DNA of 64,000 nt. Origin: Clostridium sp. CX1 (lineage in GTDB: Bacteria > Bacillota > Clostridia > Clostridiales > Clostridiaceae). How positions within the stretch are numbered: the stretch's first letter is position 1; every line of letters starts with the position of its first letter. The notes below the pieces were generated by a model. The model had not been told where the DNA came from and ran no database searches. It saw only the letters and a list, made by a program, of their open reading frames with translations. The stretch covers positions 186,001 to 250,000 of the forward strand of contig NZ_JAODOO010000006.1 in assembly GCF_025398335.1 (NCBI RefSeq), given 5' to 3'. The position numbers and the translations under genes are program-made. Below are positions 1 to 9,189 of the stretch, in pieces.

Positions 1-387
1 GGAGGTATCATAATAGGTGATACTGCTGTTCGTTCTAGAATTGTAAGCCCTACTACTCTATTTATTATAGGTATTTCAGTAATATCTACCTTTTTAATTC
101 CTAAATATGATATGTCCATCGCCATAAGACTGTTAAGGTTTCCTATGCTTCTTTTAGCGAACTTTCTAGGTATATTTGGTATAGGCTTAGGGTACTTTGT
201 AATTACAGTACATTTATGCTCTCTAGATAGTTTTGGAGTACCCTACCTTGAATTTAAGAAACAAGATATGAAGGATGTATTTATTAGATCACCTCTTTGG
301 CAATTTAATAAAAGGCCAAAATCTATACCTAATAAAGATTCAGTAAGACAATCAGATTTTAGAGACAACTGGCAGAAAGATGAATAA
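1..387 (+). CDS. Spore germination receptor A subunit, C-terminal part (partial)
   Basis: The reading frame is open from the first base, so this is the end of a longer gene cut by the window edge; about 128 residues remain. It starts with a GGIIIGDTAV stretch followed by IVSP and hydrophobic segments, which matches the last membrane part of GerA/GerKA-type subunits of nutrient germinant receptors in the spore inner membrane. The tail after the last membrane segment is polar, as is usual for this subunit. Its stop overlaps the next gerB start by 8 bp, so the genes form one operon. An internal ATG at 112 is not the start because the family signature continues upstream of it. Confidence 0.85.
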   Translation, partial: GGIIIGDTAVRSRIVSPTTLFIIGISVISTFLIPKYDMSIAIRLLRFPMLLLANFLGIFGIGLGYFVITVHLCSLDSFGVPYLEFKKQDMKDVFIRSPLWQFNKRPKSIPNKDSVRQSDFRDNWQKDE

Positions 388-1486
388 AATCATGAATACT
401 AACAGAAGAAACTTATTATCGCCAAACCAGGTAACTTATTTATTGCTTGGAATTATGATTAACGAAGGCATAATCAGCTTGCCTAATGAGGTGGCTAAGA
501 TTGCAAAACAGGATGGTTGGATCTCTGTCTTGTTTGGTGCTATTTATCCCCTATATATCTTGTTTATTGCTTTCTACCTAAGCAGCAAATTCCCTAATGA
601 TAATATATTGGTTCTAAGTAAAAGATATCTTGGAAAGATGCTTGGCAGCGTATTAAATATATTGTTTTCTTTGCTTTTTGTTCTCTATCTAACTTCTGCT
701 TGCTCCGGAATAAGTAACTTCCTTAGAACTTATATATTAAGCTTTTTAACCCCTTTAAAATTTATAAGTCTATTTATACTAGTTTCAGCCTATACAGCCT
801 ATAAAGGATTAACGGTTATTGGAAGACTATGTGAATGTATTTTTTACTTTTCTGCTTCAGTAATACTTGTACCTCTGGCCAGTATAAGAACTGGCAGCAT
901 ATTAAACATACTACCGGTGACAGGTTCTGGGTGGATGAACATATTAAAAGGAGGCATAAACTCAGCATACTCTTATGGGTGTATAGAAATTATATTTTTA
1001 ATATATCCCTTTATAAGTGATAGAACTCAGTTAAAAAAGTCTTCACTGAAGGCTGTAATGCTCACTTGCATTTCCTACACCTGGATAACATTTATGACAA
1101 TATATTATCTTAGTCATAATGTTATTCTTAAAACTAGATGGTCCTCAATATACGTAACTGAAAATTTAAATATTACCTTCATAAGTAACTTTAGGTATAT
1201 TCTACTTTTTTTATGGATTCTTGTTACGTTAAAATCAACAGCAGCTAGTTACTATGCCTTTGTTACTATTTTAAGCGACTCCATAAAAAAATTTAAATCA
1301 AAGGATCTTATATATATCTGTTATCCTTTAATTGTCTTTTTATCTATTATGTACGGTAGTGAAGAAAAGAAAAAATACATAACAAGTTACTTCTTACCAA
1401 TAATAACTATATACGTTTTATTGTATTCATCTTTAATTGCATTACTAATATTTATTAAGAAGGATAAAGCCTATGAAAAAACGTAA
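380..1486 (+). CDS. Spore germination permease-like B subunit (GerAB/GerKB family), first copy
   Basis: A 368-residue polytopic membrane protein with about ten hydrophobic segments, the usual size for GerAB/GerKB proteins. These are distant relatives of amino acid permeases and form the ligand-sensing membrane subunit of germinant receptors. The N-terminal LLSPNQVTYLLLGIMI stretch is typical, and the second B copy at 2582 starts with a near-identical LLTPNQVTFML stretch. It overlaps the upstream A gene by 8 bp and the downstream C gene by 14 bp, which indicates translational coupling. The ligand cannot be inferred from sequence. The gene is very AT-rich like its neighbours, with no sign of transfer. 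Confidence 0.9.
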   Translation: MNKIMNTNRRNLLSPNQVTYLLLGIMINEGIISLPNEVAKIAKQDGWISVLFGAIYPLYILFIAFYLSSKFPNDNILVLSKRYLGKMLGSVLNILFSLLFVLYLTSACSGISNFLRTYILSFLTPLKFISLFILVSAYTAYKGLTVIGRLCECIFYFSASVILVPLASIRTGSILNILPVTGSGWMNILKGGINSAYSYGCIEIIFLIYPFISDRTQLKKSSLKAVMLTCISYTWITFMTIYYLSHNVILKTRWSSIYVTENLNITFISNFRYILLFLWILVTLKSTAASYYAFVTILSDSIKKFKSKDLIYICYPLIVFLSIMYGSEEKKKYITSYFLPIITIYVLLYSSLIALLIFIKKDKAYEKT

Positions 1487-2582
1487 GATAATAACTATAG
1501 TCTTTATTATAATACTATTTATATATTGTACTACTGGAGTCAATACCGCTCCTATAGAAAATATTGCTATCCCCTCTGTTATAGGCTATGACTTAGAAAA
1601 AAACACTAACAAGGATATAATCTACAAGATATATTTACAAACATATATTTTTGGTGAACGTAATAAGGTTTTTAATAAAACCTATAGCGGAACTGCCTCT
1701 AGTTTAATTAAATCAAGGGAAGAGAGGCAGCTGAAACTAGATAAAAAGTTCTTAGTTGGATTGGAAAAAGTAGATTTAATAAGTGAAGCCTACGCTAAAT
1801 ATGGGATATCAACTATTATAGATGCACTTTTTAAAATTCCCTTTGTCAATGATACTGCATTAGTGGCAATTTGCAAGGATAACATTTCAGACCTATTAGA
1901 TTATAAGATAGAAGGTTACCCTACTTCCGGTGACTATATAGAGGGAATGCTAAAAAACGCTAATCAATATAATTTTTTCCCAAAAGACTTAAAAATACTG
2001 GATTTATTTATCTCCCTAGGTACTGAGGGAAGAAGTGTTAAAATTCCATGTGTTGAACTAAGTGAAAAGGTCCCTAAAATTACTGGGGAATGTTTATTTA
2101 AACATGATAAAATGGTATTTAAATTAGATATGAAGGATAGCAGACTATTAAACATTTTAAGTACTAGCAATAGCACAGGTATTCTTACTCTGGAGGAGGA
2201 CTCTGGTAAATTCATAGATTACTATGCAAAGGTAAGAAGAAAGGTTTCCTGCTCTAAAGTTAACGATGTATATAATTTTACTATTACCCTGAACCTTAAG
2301 GGCGATATAATCTCCAACGAACTTTATAAAGATATAATAAAGAATCCAAAGGCAGTTGCTGCCTTTGAAAAAGATATGGCTGATAATATAAAGGCTAACT
2401 GTAATGAGTTTATAAATAAAATGAAAAATCAATATAAGCTAGACTGCTTAGACCTAGGTATAGTTGCTACTGCAAAATATGGTAAAGATACCGGTGTAGA
2501 CTGGGATAAAGTAGTACCAAACTCTAATATAAAAGTAAATGTTTATGTTAAGGTAGATACTCAAGGAAGGGGAGATTATTAA
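1473..2582 (+). CDS. Germination receptor C subunit (GerAC/GerKC family), first copy
   Basis: A 369-residue protein with an N-terminal hydrophobic helix (residues 6-18) followed by Cys19, then a soluble domain ending in a TGVDWDKVVP block that is shared with the second copy and typical of GerC proteins. GerC subunits are normally lipoproteins on the outer face of the spore inner membrane. Here the residues before the cysteine are Phe-Ile-Tyr, a poor lipobox because position -1 is normally Gly, Ala or Ser, so lipid attachment is uncertain. Its TAA stop overlaps the next ATG in a TAATG arrangement. Confidence 0.88.
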   Translation: MKKRKIITIVFIIILFIYCTTGVNTAPIENIAIPSVIGYDLEKNTNKDIIYKIYLQTYIFGERNKVFNKTYSGTASSLIKSREERQLKLDKKFLVGLEKVDLISEAYAKYGISTIIDALFKIPFVNDTALVAICKDNISDLLDYKIEGYPTSGDYIEGMLKNANQYNFFPKDLKILDLFISLGTEGRSVKIPCVELSEKVPKITGECLFKHDKMVFKLDMKDSRLLNILSTSNSTGILTLEEDSGKFIDYYAKVRRKVSCSKVNDVYNFTITLNLKGDIISNELYKDIIKNPKAVAAFEKDMADNIKANCNEFINKMKNQYKLDCLDLGIVATAKYGKDTGVDWDKVVPNSNIKVNVYVKVDTQGRGDY

Positions 2583-3667
2583 TGAGCGTTGAAAAGCATA
2601 ATCTCTTAACTCCTAACCAAGTAACATTTATGTTAACTGGCTTTACAATGGGCATAGGTATTTTAGGACTCCCAAATTCTCTTGTTAAAGACTCTTATCA
2701 GGATGCATGGATAGCAGCCTTATTAGGGGCTGGATATCCCTTATATATAGGAATTTTAGCAATTTACGTCAGCAGCAAATATCCAAAGGATACAGTGCTG
2801 ACCTTAAGTAAGAAACTTTGTGGAAAATTCATTGGAACTGTTCTAAATATTATATTTTTGACCTTCTTTATTTTTCATACAGTTGTAACTATTGCCGGTT
2901 TTAATAATATCGTAAGAGTCTATGCTGTACCATTTTTAACTTCCAGTAAGGTTTTAGCTATCTCTCTCTTAGCAATTGCCTATACCACCTATAAAGGCCT
3001 AAAAGTAGTAGGTAAAGTCAGTGAAATTGGTTCTTATTTTATGCTTCTTATAATTTTAACTTCTCTGGCAGCTTTAAGAAAAGGAAGTTTACAAAACCTC
3101 TTTCCTTTTTTTCAAGCAAGCATAGTAGATATTTTAAAGAGTACAAAACAATCGATGTTTTCCTATTCAGGTATTGAAGCCATATTTTTGATTTATCCTT
3201 TTATAAATGATAGTAAAAAATTAAAAAAATCTATCCTTAGGTTCGTAGGCATCACTACTTTAATTTACACTTACGTAACCTTTATAAGCATATATTATTT
3301 AAGCGTTGATGCCATACCTAAAGGTATATGGTCCTTTACTTTGGTAACAGAAAGTTTCGTTTTTCCCGTTATTAACAACTTTAGATTTATATTTATATTT
3401 ATATGGACTATTGTAGCATTAAGACTATCTGCTAATTATTATTATGGAGCTGTCTTTGTATTAAATAACTTATTTCAAAAACTCAGCGAAAAAAAAATAA
3501 CCCTTTTACTATATCCAGTTACAGTCTTTTTAAGTTTAATGTTAACAAATGAGACTGTACGCTCAAAATTTATTGACCTACTTATATTTAAATATACAAT
3601 TTTTAATGCACTGTATATATCTCTTATATCATTATTAGTTTATCTAAAAAGGAATGGTAAATGTTGA
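2582..3667 (+). CDS. Spore germination permease-like B subunit, second copy
   Basis: A 361-residue multi-pass membrane protein clearly related to the B subunit at 380-1486. It shares the LLTPNQVTF start, the YPLYIGILAIYVSSK region and the FSYSGIEAIFLIYPF motif. A second B gene directly after a first B-C pair suggests an internal duplication of the gerB-gerC unit within one operon. Both copies lack frameshifts, so both are probably made. Extra B subunits in germination operons are thought to widen or change germinant recognition; which ligand this copy sees is not visible. It starts 1 bp into the previous stop and overlaps the next gene by 7 bp. Confidence 0.9.
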   Translation: MSVEKHNLLTPNQVTFMLTGFTMGIGILGLPNSLVKDSYQDAWIAALLGAGYPLYIGILAIYVSSKYPKDTVLTLSKKLCGKFIGTVLNIIFLTFFIFHTVVTIAGFNNIVRVYAVPFLTSSKVLAISLLAIAYTTYKGLKVVGKVSEIGSYFMLLIILTSLAALRKGSLQNLFPFFQASIVDILKSTKQSMFSYSGIEAIFLIYPFINDSKKLKKSILRFVGITTLIYTYVTFISIYYLSVDAIPKGIWSFTLVTESFVFPVINNFRFIFIFIWTIVALRLSANYYYGAVFVLNNLFQKLSEKKITLLLYPVTVFLSLMLTNETVRSKFIDLLIFKYTIFNALYISLISLLVYLKRNGKC

Positions 3668-4791
3668 AAAAAAAAAACTTTATTATGATTATTTTATTTA
3701 TCTTCTTCTTTACATTTATAACAATAGGTTTAGAACCTAAATCTGCTGAGGACGTAGCTATAATAGCCGGCACTGGAGTGGATATAGATAAAAGTGCTGC
3801 ACAAGTTATCTATAATTTTCACAGAGACATTTATGTGTTTAAAGAAAATGACCCTACCTCACATATAGTACTTACTGGCTCAGCCTCTACCGTAGCTCAA
3901 ACTAGACAGGAAAGGCATGTAAAATCAAATAAAAAGGAGATTTTAGGACAGGAGAAGATATTTTTAATAAGTGATGAGTATGCTCAATTTGGAATTAAGG
4001 GATTACTAGACTCCTTTTACAAGAACCCAACTACAAATAATGCTTCCTATATGCTTATTTGTAAAGGAAAATCTCTCCCTTATCTTGAACATCAAATTCC
4101 TGGATACCCCAGTTCTTCTGATTTTATGGAAGGGTTAGTTGAGAACTCTAAGGAGTATAACTTTTTTTCAGAAAACTATAACCTTATGGATTTATACATA
4201 AGATCATCAGCTGAAGGAAGAACTACTGCATTGCCTTATATTGAACTGCAGGAAAGTGATGAAAATTCTAAGAAAAAAGAAATTAAAATCACTGGTACTG
4301 CTATACTAAAAAAAGATAAGCTAGTTGCTAAAATTGATATAGAAGATTCTAGAATAATGAACTTACTTAGAGAAAATAAAGTTAGAGGTATACTAAGAAT
4401 TCAAGAGGAACCACAAAAATTTATAGAATACTATGGCAGATCCAAAAGAAAAGTTAAATGCATAAAAGAAGGTGATAAGTATAAATTTATTATTAATTTA
4501 GATATAAAAGGAGACATAGTTTCAAACGAGTTATATAAGAATATAATTACCGACGTAAAACAAAAAAAAGACTTTGAAAAAAAGCTAGCTGAGAAGACTG
4601 AAAAAATGTGTAATGATTTTTTAGACAAGATGAAAAAAGAATATAAGGCGGACTGTTTAGAATTAGGAAAGGTAGCCGCAGAAACCTACGGTAGAAGAAC
4701 AGGTATTGATTGGGATAAGGTAGTAACGGATTCGATTATTGAAGTAAACGCAAAGATTAAGGTTGATACTCAAGGCAGAGGAGACTACTAA
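3661..4791 (+). CDS. Germination receptor C subunit, second copy, without lipobox
   Basis: A 376-residue GerC-family protein: N-terminal hydrophobic helix (residues 7-23), then the conserved domain with KGDIVSNELYKNI and TGIDWDKVV near the end, closely matching the first C copy. Unlike usual GerC proteins there is no cysteine in or just after the hydrophobic segment; the first Cys is beyond residue 130. It is therefore probably held by an uncleaved signal anchor or released after processing, not lipidated. It is the last gene of the visible ger operon, and a weak AT-rich hairpin follows. Confidence 0.88.
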   Translation: MLKKKNFIMIILFIFFFTFITIGLEPKSAEDVAIIAGTGVDIDKSAAQVIYNFHRDIYVFKENDPTSHIVLTGSASTVAQTRQERHVKSNKKEILGQEKIFLISDEYAQFGIKGLLDSFYKNPTTNNASYMLICKGKSLPYLEHQIPGYPSSSDFMEGLVENSKEYNFFSENYNLMDLYIRSSAEGRTTALPYIELQESDENSKKKEIKITGTAILKKDKLVAKIDIEDSRIMNLLRENKVRGILRIQEEPQKFIEYYGRSKRKVKCIKEGDKYKFIINLDIKGDIVSNELYKNIITDVKQKKDFEKKLAEKTEKMCNDFLDKMKKEYKADCLELGKVAAETYGRRTGIDWDKVVTDSIIEVNAKIKVDTQGRGDY

Positions 4792-4849
4792 GAATGAGTA
4801 GCTTAGCATTTACATTTTACAAGGAAAGATATATAATAGATGAATAGAT

Positions 4850-4876
4850 AATTATTATTTTCTAATAATTATTTTA
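4850..4876 (+). terminator. Weak AT-rich hairpin after the ger operon
   Basis: AATTATTA at 4850-4857 pairs with TAATAATT at 4863-4870 across a 5-nt loop and is followed by ATTTTAC. Because it is entirely A/T it is only a weak terminator candidate, but no better one lies between the ger operon and the next gene. Confidence 0.35.
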
Positions 4877-4911
4877 CAAAATAAATATAATTAACCTTGG
4901 AGTGATGAATA

Positions 4912-5121
4912 ATGGAGCAAAACATAAAACCAGAAATTTTAGATAAACTTACAAAAGTATGCCTTTGTAAAGGAATTTCAAGGGCTACAATAAAAAAAGC
5001 AATTATTAATGGAGCTAAGACTATAGAAGAGGTCAGAAAGGCAACGGGAGCTGGTTCCGGTTCCTGTGGCGGCAAACGATGTACTCCTAAAATAGAACAA
5101 CTATTAGAAGAATTGAAATAG
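4912..5121 (+). CDS. BFD-like [2Fe-2S]-binding protein
   Basis: A 69-residue protein with an N-terminal VCLCKGIS motif and a C-terminal GSCGGKRC motif, giving four cysteines in a C-x-C ... C-x4-C arrangement. This resembles the BFD/NifU-type [2Fe-2S] domain (bacterioferritin-associated ferredoxin), here as a free-standing clostridial version with wider spacing of the second pair than the usual C-x2-C. Such proteins carry electrons or help mobilise iron, but the partner is unknown. It is preceded by GGAGTGAT and followed by a strong terminator, so it is probably monocistronic. Confidence 0.8.
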   Translation: MEQNIKPEILDKLTKVCLCKGISRATIKKAIINGAKTIEEVRKATGAGSGSCGGKRCTPKIEQLLEELK

Positions 5122-5124
5122 TCA

Positions 5125-5172
5125 AGGAGGCAGTATTGGTATAATTTATACCTCTACTGCCTCCTATTTTGT
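5125..5172 (+). terminator. Rho-independent terminator after the BFD-like gene
   Basis: An 11-bp perfect stem (5125-5135 with 5155-5165, AGGAGGCAGTA/TACTGCCTCCT) is followed by ATTTTGTT. It starts four bases after the stop codon. Confidence 0.85.
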
Positions 5173-5351
5173 TAACTTTAATATTTTTTTAACAATCCTA
5201 TATTGAATGCTTTCAGATAAAGTAATATACTGGAATAGTAAATATAATCATTAATGGAAATGAAAAACAAAAACAATCTATTTTCTTAAAACATTTCTAT
5301 GAAAGGAGTGAAATTAAAATTTGGTGCCAGTCACCATTTTTTAAATTTAAT

Positions 5352-7988
5352 ATGAGAAACCTAGTAAAAAGTGAAAACGAATTCAATGGATGCTTAAATA
5401 TTCTTTCAAACATATCTGTTCCCTTTATCATATTAGATGAGAATTACTACATAAATAAGGTAAATGATGCAACAATAAAAATGCTTCAAAATATTTATAT
5501 GAAGGAGAATGTAAAATGTTTTAATGAAAAAGTAGAAAAAATTCTGTGGTTTATTAAAGATGAAATATTAAACTATAAAAGCAATGAAAGTTTAGACTTT
5601 TCCTTTTCTAAAGAAATACAAATTGGGCCGGTTAACTGGAGATTTTATGGACAATTTTTAAATTTAGAGAATACCTTTATTCTGTTATTGAACTACCACT
5701 TAGAAAAAAACGACTGTATGAAAAAAGCTCTTCAGTTATCCTCTATCGTAAACTCCTCGGAAGATTCTATAATAGCTACTACTTTGGAAGGAAAAATTAT
5801 AAGCTGGAATAAGGCTTCAGAAAAAATTTATGGCTATACTGAAAGAAAAATGCTTGGTAAAGAAATATCTGCACTTGATATATGGGGAAGCAAAGAAAGG
5901 CTGTCAGAATTACTTGATACAATAAGCCTAGGTAAAGAAATTAAGAGCCACGAAGTAAAAATACTAAACAAAGATAATGAAGAAATATTCCTATCTTTAA
6001 GTATAACCCCTATAAAAGACCATATTGGTAATATTATAGGTGCCTGTTCTATTGGAAGAAATATAACTGAAAATAAAAAACTTAACCAAGAGCTTTATAA
6101 CAGTGAAAAGAAATTTAGAAGTATTTACGAACAGTCTCCTATTGGTATAGAGTTGTTTGACGCCAATGGACAAGCCTTAGCTGCTAATAAATCCTTTTGT
6201 GATATGTTTAAAATAGATCATATCAGTGATTTTAAATCTGATAACTTTTTTGAAAGTCCCTTTATTTCAGAAAAAGCTAAAAGTATGGTTAGGAATAAGA
6301 AAAATTCTAGAATAACCTGCAAATATAACTTAAAGGATCGCAGCAATTCCCAGACAAATAAAAGTGGTATTTACTATTTTGATATTTTAACTACTCCTAT
6401 ATTAAATGAGCAAGGTGAATTAGCATCTATATTAAGCCAAGTTGAAGATATAACTAAAATAAAAAATGTAGAGAAAAAGGTTCGTAATTTTACCAATTTA
6501 TCTGATGACGTATTCTGTATACTAAGCTTTGATGGTGACTTTTTAGAAGTTAGTCCTGGTCTTCAAAAGGTTTTAGGATGGAGAAAAAGTGAATTTATTT
6601 ATAAAAACTTTAGAGATTTTGTACACCAAGAGGATATAGAATATTCTATAGACTGCTCGATAAATCTCCTTAAAACTGGAAGAAAGGTATTTAGAAATAG
6701 GTATATATGTAAGGACGGAAGCTATAAATGGATTGAGTGGAATTCCTTTGTAGTTAAAGAAGACATGCTAATCTACTCCATCGGAAGGGACATAACCAAA
6801 AGGATGGAGGATGAGGAGGAACTTAGAAAGGCCAAAATTGCTGCCGAGGAAGCCAATAGTTCTAAAAGTAACTTCCTTGCAAATATGAGCCATGAAATAC
6901 GAACTCCAATAAACGGAATAATGGGCATGACAGATTTAACTCTTATGACAGAGCTTAATGAGGAGCAAAGAGAATATCTAAACATGGTTAAGACATCTTC
7001 CCAGCATCTACTTGATTTAATTAATGATATACTGGATATATCAAAAATTGAGTCGGGAAAGTTTAACATAGATTTAGTCCCTTTTAACCTTCAAGAAAAA
7101 ATTAATAAAATAGGGAAAAACTTTTCATTGTTAGCCTCTAAAAAGTTTATAGAAGTACTGTATTTTATAGATCCTCGACTTACAGATATAAATATAATAG
7201 GAGACCCTATTCGGCTTAGTCAAATACTAATGAATTTATTAAATAACGCCTTAAAATTTACCGAAAAGGGCAGCATAATACTTTGTGTAAAAAAAATAGA
7301 GAGTTCTAAAGGAAAGATTAGGGTTCAATTTTCTGTTTCCGATACTGGAATTGGAATAGCAGAGGATAAAATGAATAAACTCTTTAAAACCTTCAGTCAA
7401 GTTGATGATTCATATACGAAAAAATATGGAGGAACTGGCCTCGGTCTTGCAATTTCAAAGCAATTAGCAAACATGATGAATGGAGACATGTGGGTAACAA
7501 GTAAAAAGGATGAAGGAAGCTGTTTTTACTTTACAGCGGAATTTTTAACTACCAATGACAGCACTGATTGTACATTAGATATTACAGAGTTAGGTCCAAA
7601 TATCAATGTTGACAACTATTCAAAAACTATTTTAATTGTAGAGGATAATGAAATAAATCAACAGTTTATATCAACTTTACTGTATAAGAAAGGCTATAAC
7701 TGTCTGAATGCATTTAATGGAATAGAAGCACTTAAAATTCTGGACAATCAAGTTGTTGATTTAATACTGATGGATATTCAGATGCCAGAGCTAAATGGGC
7801 TAAATACTACAAAAGCTATCAGAGATTATGAAAAGTTAACTAAAAAACATATTCCAATTATAGCTATGACTGCCTATGCTATGGTAGGTGATAAGGAGAA
7901 GTTTTTAAATTCAGGAATGGATGATTACATTTCTAAACCTATTGATTTTAAAACTCTTTACAGCCTTCTAAAAAAACACTTAGATTAA
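5352..7988 (+). CDS. Hybrid sensor histidine kinase / response regulator with four PAS-like domains
   Basis: An 878-residue soluble protein without membrane segments. PAS-like regions lie at about 15-115, 128-245, 252-370 and 376-490. A HisKA domain follows with phospho-acceptor His514 in the SHEIRTP box, then a HATPase_c domain with DTGIGIAED and GGTGLGLAIS nucleotide boxes, and a C-terminal receiver with Asp808 in LMDIQMPELNG. This is a cytoplasmic sensor with an internal phosphorelay; the output partner is not adjacent. The start is uncertain: the good ribosome site GAAAGGAG at 5301-5308 lies 43 bp before this ATG and the frame stays open up to it, though only ATT codons there could start it. 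Confidence 0.88.
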   Translation: MRNLVKSENEFNGCLNILSNISVPFIILDENYYINKVNDATIKMLQNIYMKENVKCFNEKVEKILWFIKDEILNYKSNESLDFSFSKEIQIGPVNWRFYGQFLNLENTFILLLNYHLEKNDCMKKALQLSSIVNSSEDSIIATTLEGKIISWNKASEKIYGYTERKMLGKEISALDIWGSKERLSELLDTISLGKEIKSHEVKILNKDNEEIFLSLSITPIKDHIGNIIGACSIGRNITENKKLNQELYNSEKKFRSIYEQSPIGIELFDANGQALAANKSFCDMFKIDHISDFKSDNFFESPFISEKAKSMVRNKKNSRITCKYNLKDRSNSQTNKSGIYYFDILTTPILNEQGELASILSQVEDITKIKNVEKKVRNFTNLSDDVFCILSFDGDFLEVSPGLQKVLGWRKSEFIYKNFRDFVHQEDIEYSIDCSINLLKTGRKVFRNRYICKDGSYKWIEWNSFVVKEDMLIYSIGRDITKRMEDEEELRKAKIAAEEANSSKSNFLANMSHEIRTPINGIMGMTDLTLMTELNEEQREYLNMVKTSSQHLLDLINDILDISKIESGKFNIDLVPFNLQEKINKIGKNFSLLASKKFIEVLYFIDPRLTDINIIGDPIRLSQILMNLLNNALKFTEKGSIILCVKKIESSKGKIRVQFSVSDTGIGIAEDKMNKLFKTFSQVDDSYTKKYGGTGLGLAISKQLANMMNGDMWVTSKKDEGSCFYFTAEFLTTNDSTDCTLDITELGPNINVDNYSKTILIVEDNEINQQFISTLLYKKGYNCLNAFNGIEALKILDNQVVDLILMDIQMPELNGLNTTKAIRDYEKLTKKHIPIIAMTAYAMVGDKEKFLNSGMDDYISKPIDFKTLYSLLKKHLD

Positions 7989-8079
7989 CTTTTGAATATA
8001 TCTCAATTATAAATCGAAAGTAGCCTCTATTAATACTATATATCTATCCATATACGCAGGTTAGCTTAACCTAAAAACT

Positions 8080-8130
8080 AGAGGGACAGTTTTCTGGCTT
8101 GAGGCCAAAAGAACTGTCCCTCTTAAATTT
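8080..8130 (+). terminator. Terminator hairpin after the hybrid kinase
   Basis: A 12-bp perfect stem (8080-8091 with 8112-8123, AGAGGGACAGTT/AACTGTCCCTCT) encloses a smaller TGGCTTGAGGCCA hairpin and is followed by TAAATTTTCC. It is the only strong hairpin between the kinase and the next gene. Confidence 0.65.
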
Positions 8131-8262
8131 TCCTAAATCTATGAAGCTAAAGTAAAGTTCCATACGTCTAATTTAATATAGCAACTAATTCAATATATTC
8201 CCTTTACAAATTTAGGGATAGCAGTTAAGTACAAAATGTTTATATATTAGGAGGAAATTTAT

Positions 8263-8976
8263 ATGAAATCAAAAAAAATAATATCAGCAGTAGTAACTGC
8301 CAGCCTTTTAACGTTACCAACTACAACAGCATTAGGTGCAGGAGTAGAGATAGCAGCATCTCAGAATACTGTAGTAAGTGCATCTGTAGAAGAGGTACAA
8401 CAATCTAATTTCAAAAGCTTCAAAGGAACTGTAAAAAGTATGACAGAAACTGAAAAAGGAAATAAGGTTATTGTAGTTGAGGATAGTCAAGGAGGAGAAA
8501 GCCATTTTATTATTAATGAAAAAACCTATTTTATAAATGATACTAAAATAGAAGAAGGAGTGACTATAACAGGATACTACGATGCTACAAGACCAATGAT
8601 AATGATTTATCCTCCCCAATATGTAATTGATGTAGCATTGGTTGGAGATATGAAAGAAACTGTAAAAGTAGACTTATTTGATAATAATCTAGTTAGCGTG
8701 GACAATCAGTTAAAAATAAAGGTTGATAAAGATACAGAAATCATATCTCAGGATGGCACAAAATATGGCGGACAACTTGAAAATAAAAATCTAGTAGTTA
8801 TATATGATATTGCCACTAAGAGCATACCCGCTCAAACAAAGCCAATAAAGGTAATAGTATTAGATAAGGAAGGTAATACTCCTGAGAATGATGTAAAAGA
8901 AGGCAGCAATATTAAAAGCAATGAAGTAATCAAACTTATACATCAAGTGTTAAAATCACTTACAGTAAATAAGTAA
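8263..8976 (+). CDS. Secreted protein of unknown function
   Basis: A 237-residue protein with a clear Sec signal peptide (KSKKIISAVVTASLL, likely cleaved near ALGAG, residues 24-26). Two successive beta-rich stretches follow: about 50-110 (FKGTVKSMTETEKGNKVIVVED) and about 115-200, each pairing a regulatory-looking strand set with a charged turn. There are no cysteines and no enzyme motif. Similar secreted clostridial proteins of unknown role exist; I do not recognise the family. It has a strong ribosome site (AGGAGG) and stands alone between the kinase and the structured element downstream. Confidence 0.75.
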   Translation: MKSKKIISAVVTASLLTLPTTTALGAGVEIAASQNTVVSASVEEVQQSNFKSFKGTVKSMTETEKGNKVIVVEDSQGGESHFIINEKTYFINDTKIEEGVTITGYYDATRPMIMIYPPQYVIDVALVGDMKETVKVDLFDNNLVSVDNQLKIKVDKDTEIISQDGTKYGGQLENKNLVVIYDIATKSIPAQTKPIKVIVLDKEGNTPENDVKEGSNIKSNEVIKLIHQVLKSLTVNK

Positions 8977-9028
8977 TAATATCCCTATCTGCCACACAGG
9001 CTATATTATTCTAGGCTTTCTTTTTTGT
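8972..9028 (+). terminator. Terminator-like hairpin after the secreted protein gene
   Basis: AATAATAT just after the stop pairs with ATATTATT around 9002-9010, with an inner CTGCC/GGC pairing. A T-rich run (TTTCTTTTTT) begins about ten bases later. Confidence 0.5.
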
Positions 9029-9037
9029 TTCAATATA

Positions 9038-9087
9038 AAAATCTTCTTATGTTATAGGGCGACAAGCCCTTGCTCTATAAGATTTTT
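9038..9087 (+). ncRNA. Structured segment upstream of the giant hairpin (candidate RNA element)
   Basis: An AGGGC-GACAA-GCCCT hairpin at 9056-9070 sits inside an outer imperfect stem, ATCTT/TATAG on the left with CTATAAGAT on the right, ending in GATTTTTAAT. It could be a terminator. Because a second hairpin (9166-9184) and the long inverted repeat from 9190 follow, it may be the first part of one structured RNA. No coding sequence overlaps it. Confidence 0.35.
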
Positions 9088-9165
9088 AATAGAATTGTAG
9101 GAAGACTTTTTACTAAACAAACAATTAATGTAACCTAATAATATTACTTACACTTTTGTTTATTA

Positions 9166-9188
9166 GCTATGCTGTCGCATAGCTTTTA
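9166..9188 (+). terminator. Compact hairpin followed by T residues
   Basis: A short 7-bp hairpin GCTATGC-TGTC-GCATAGC is followed by TTTTATG. It is either a small terminator or the 5' hairpin of the large inverted repeat that begins directly after it. Confidence 0.4.
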
Positions 9189-9189
9189 T

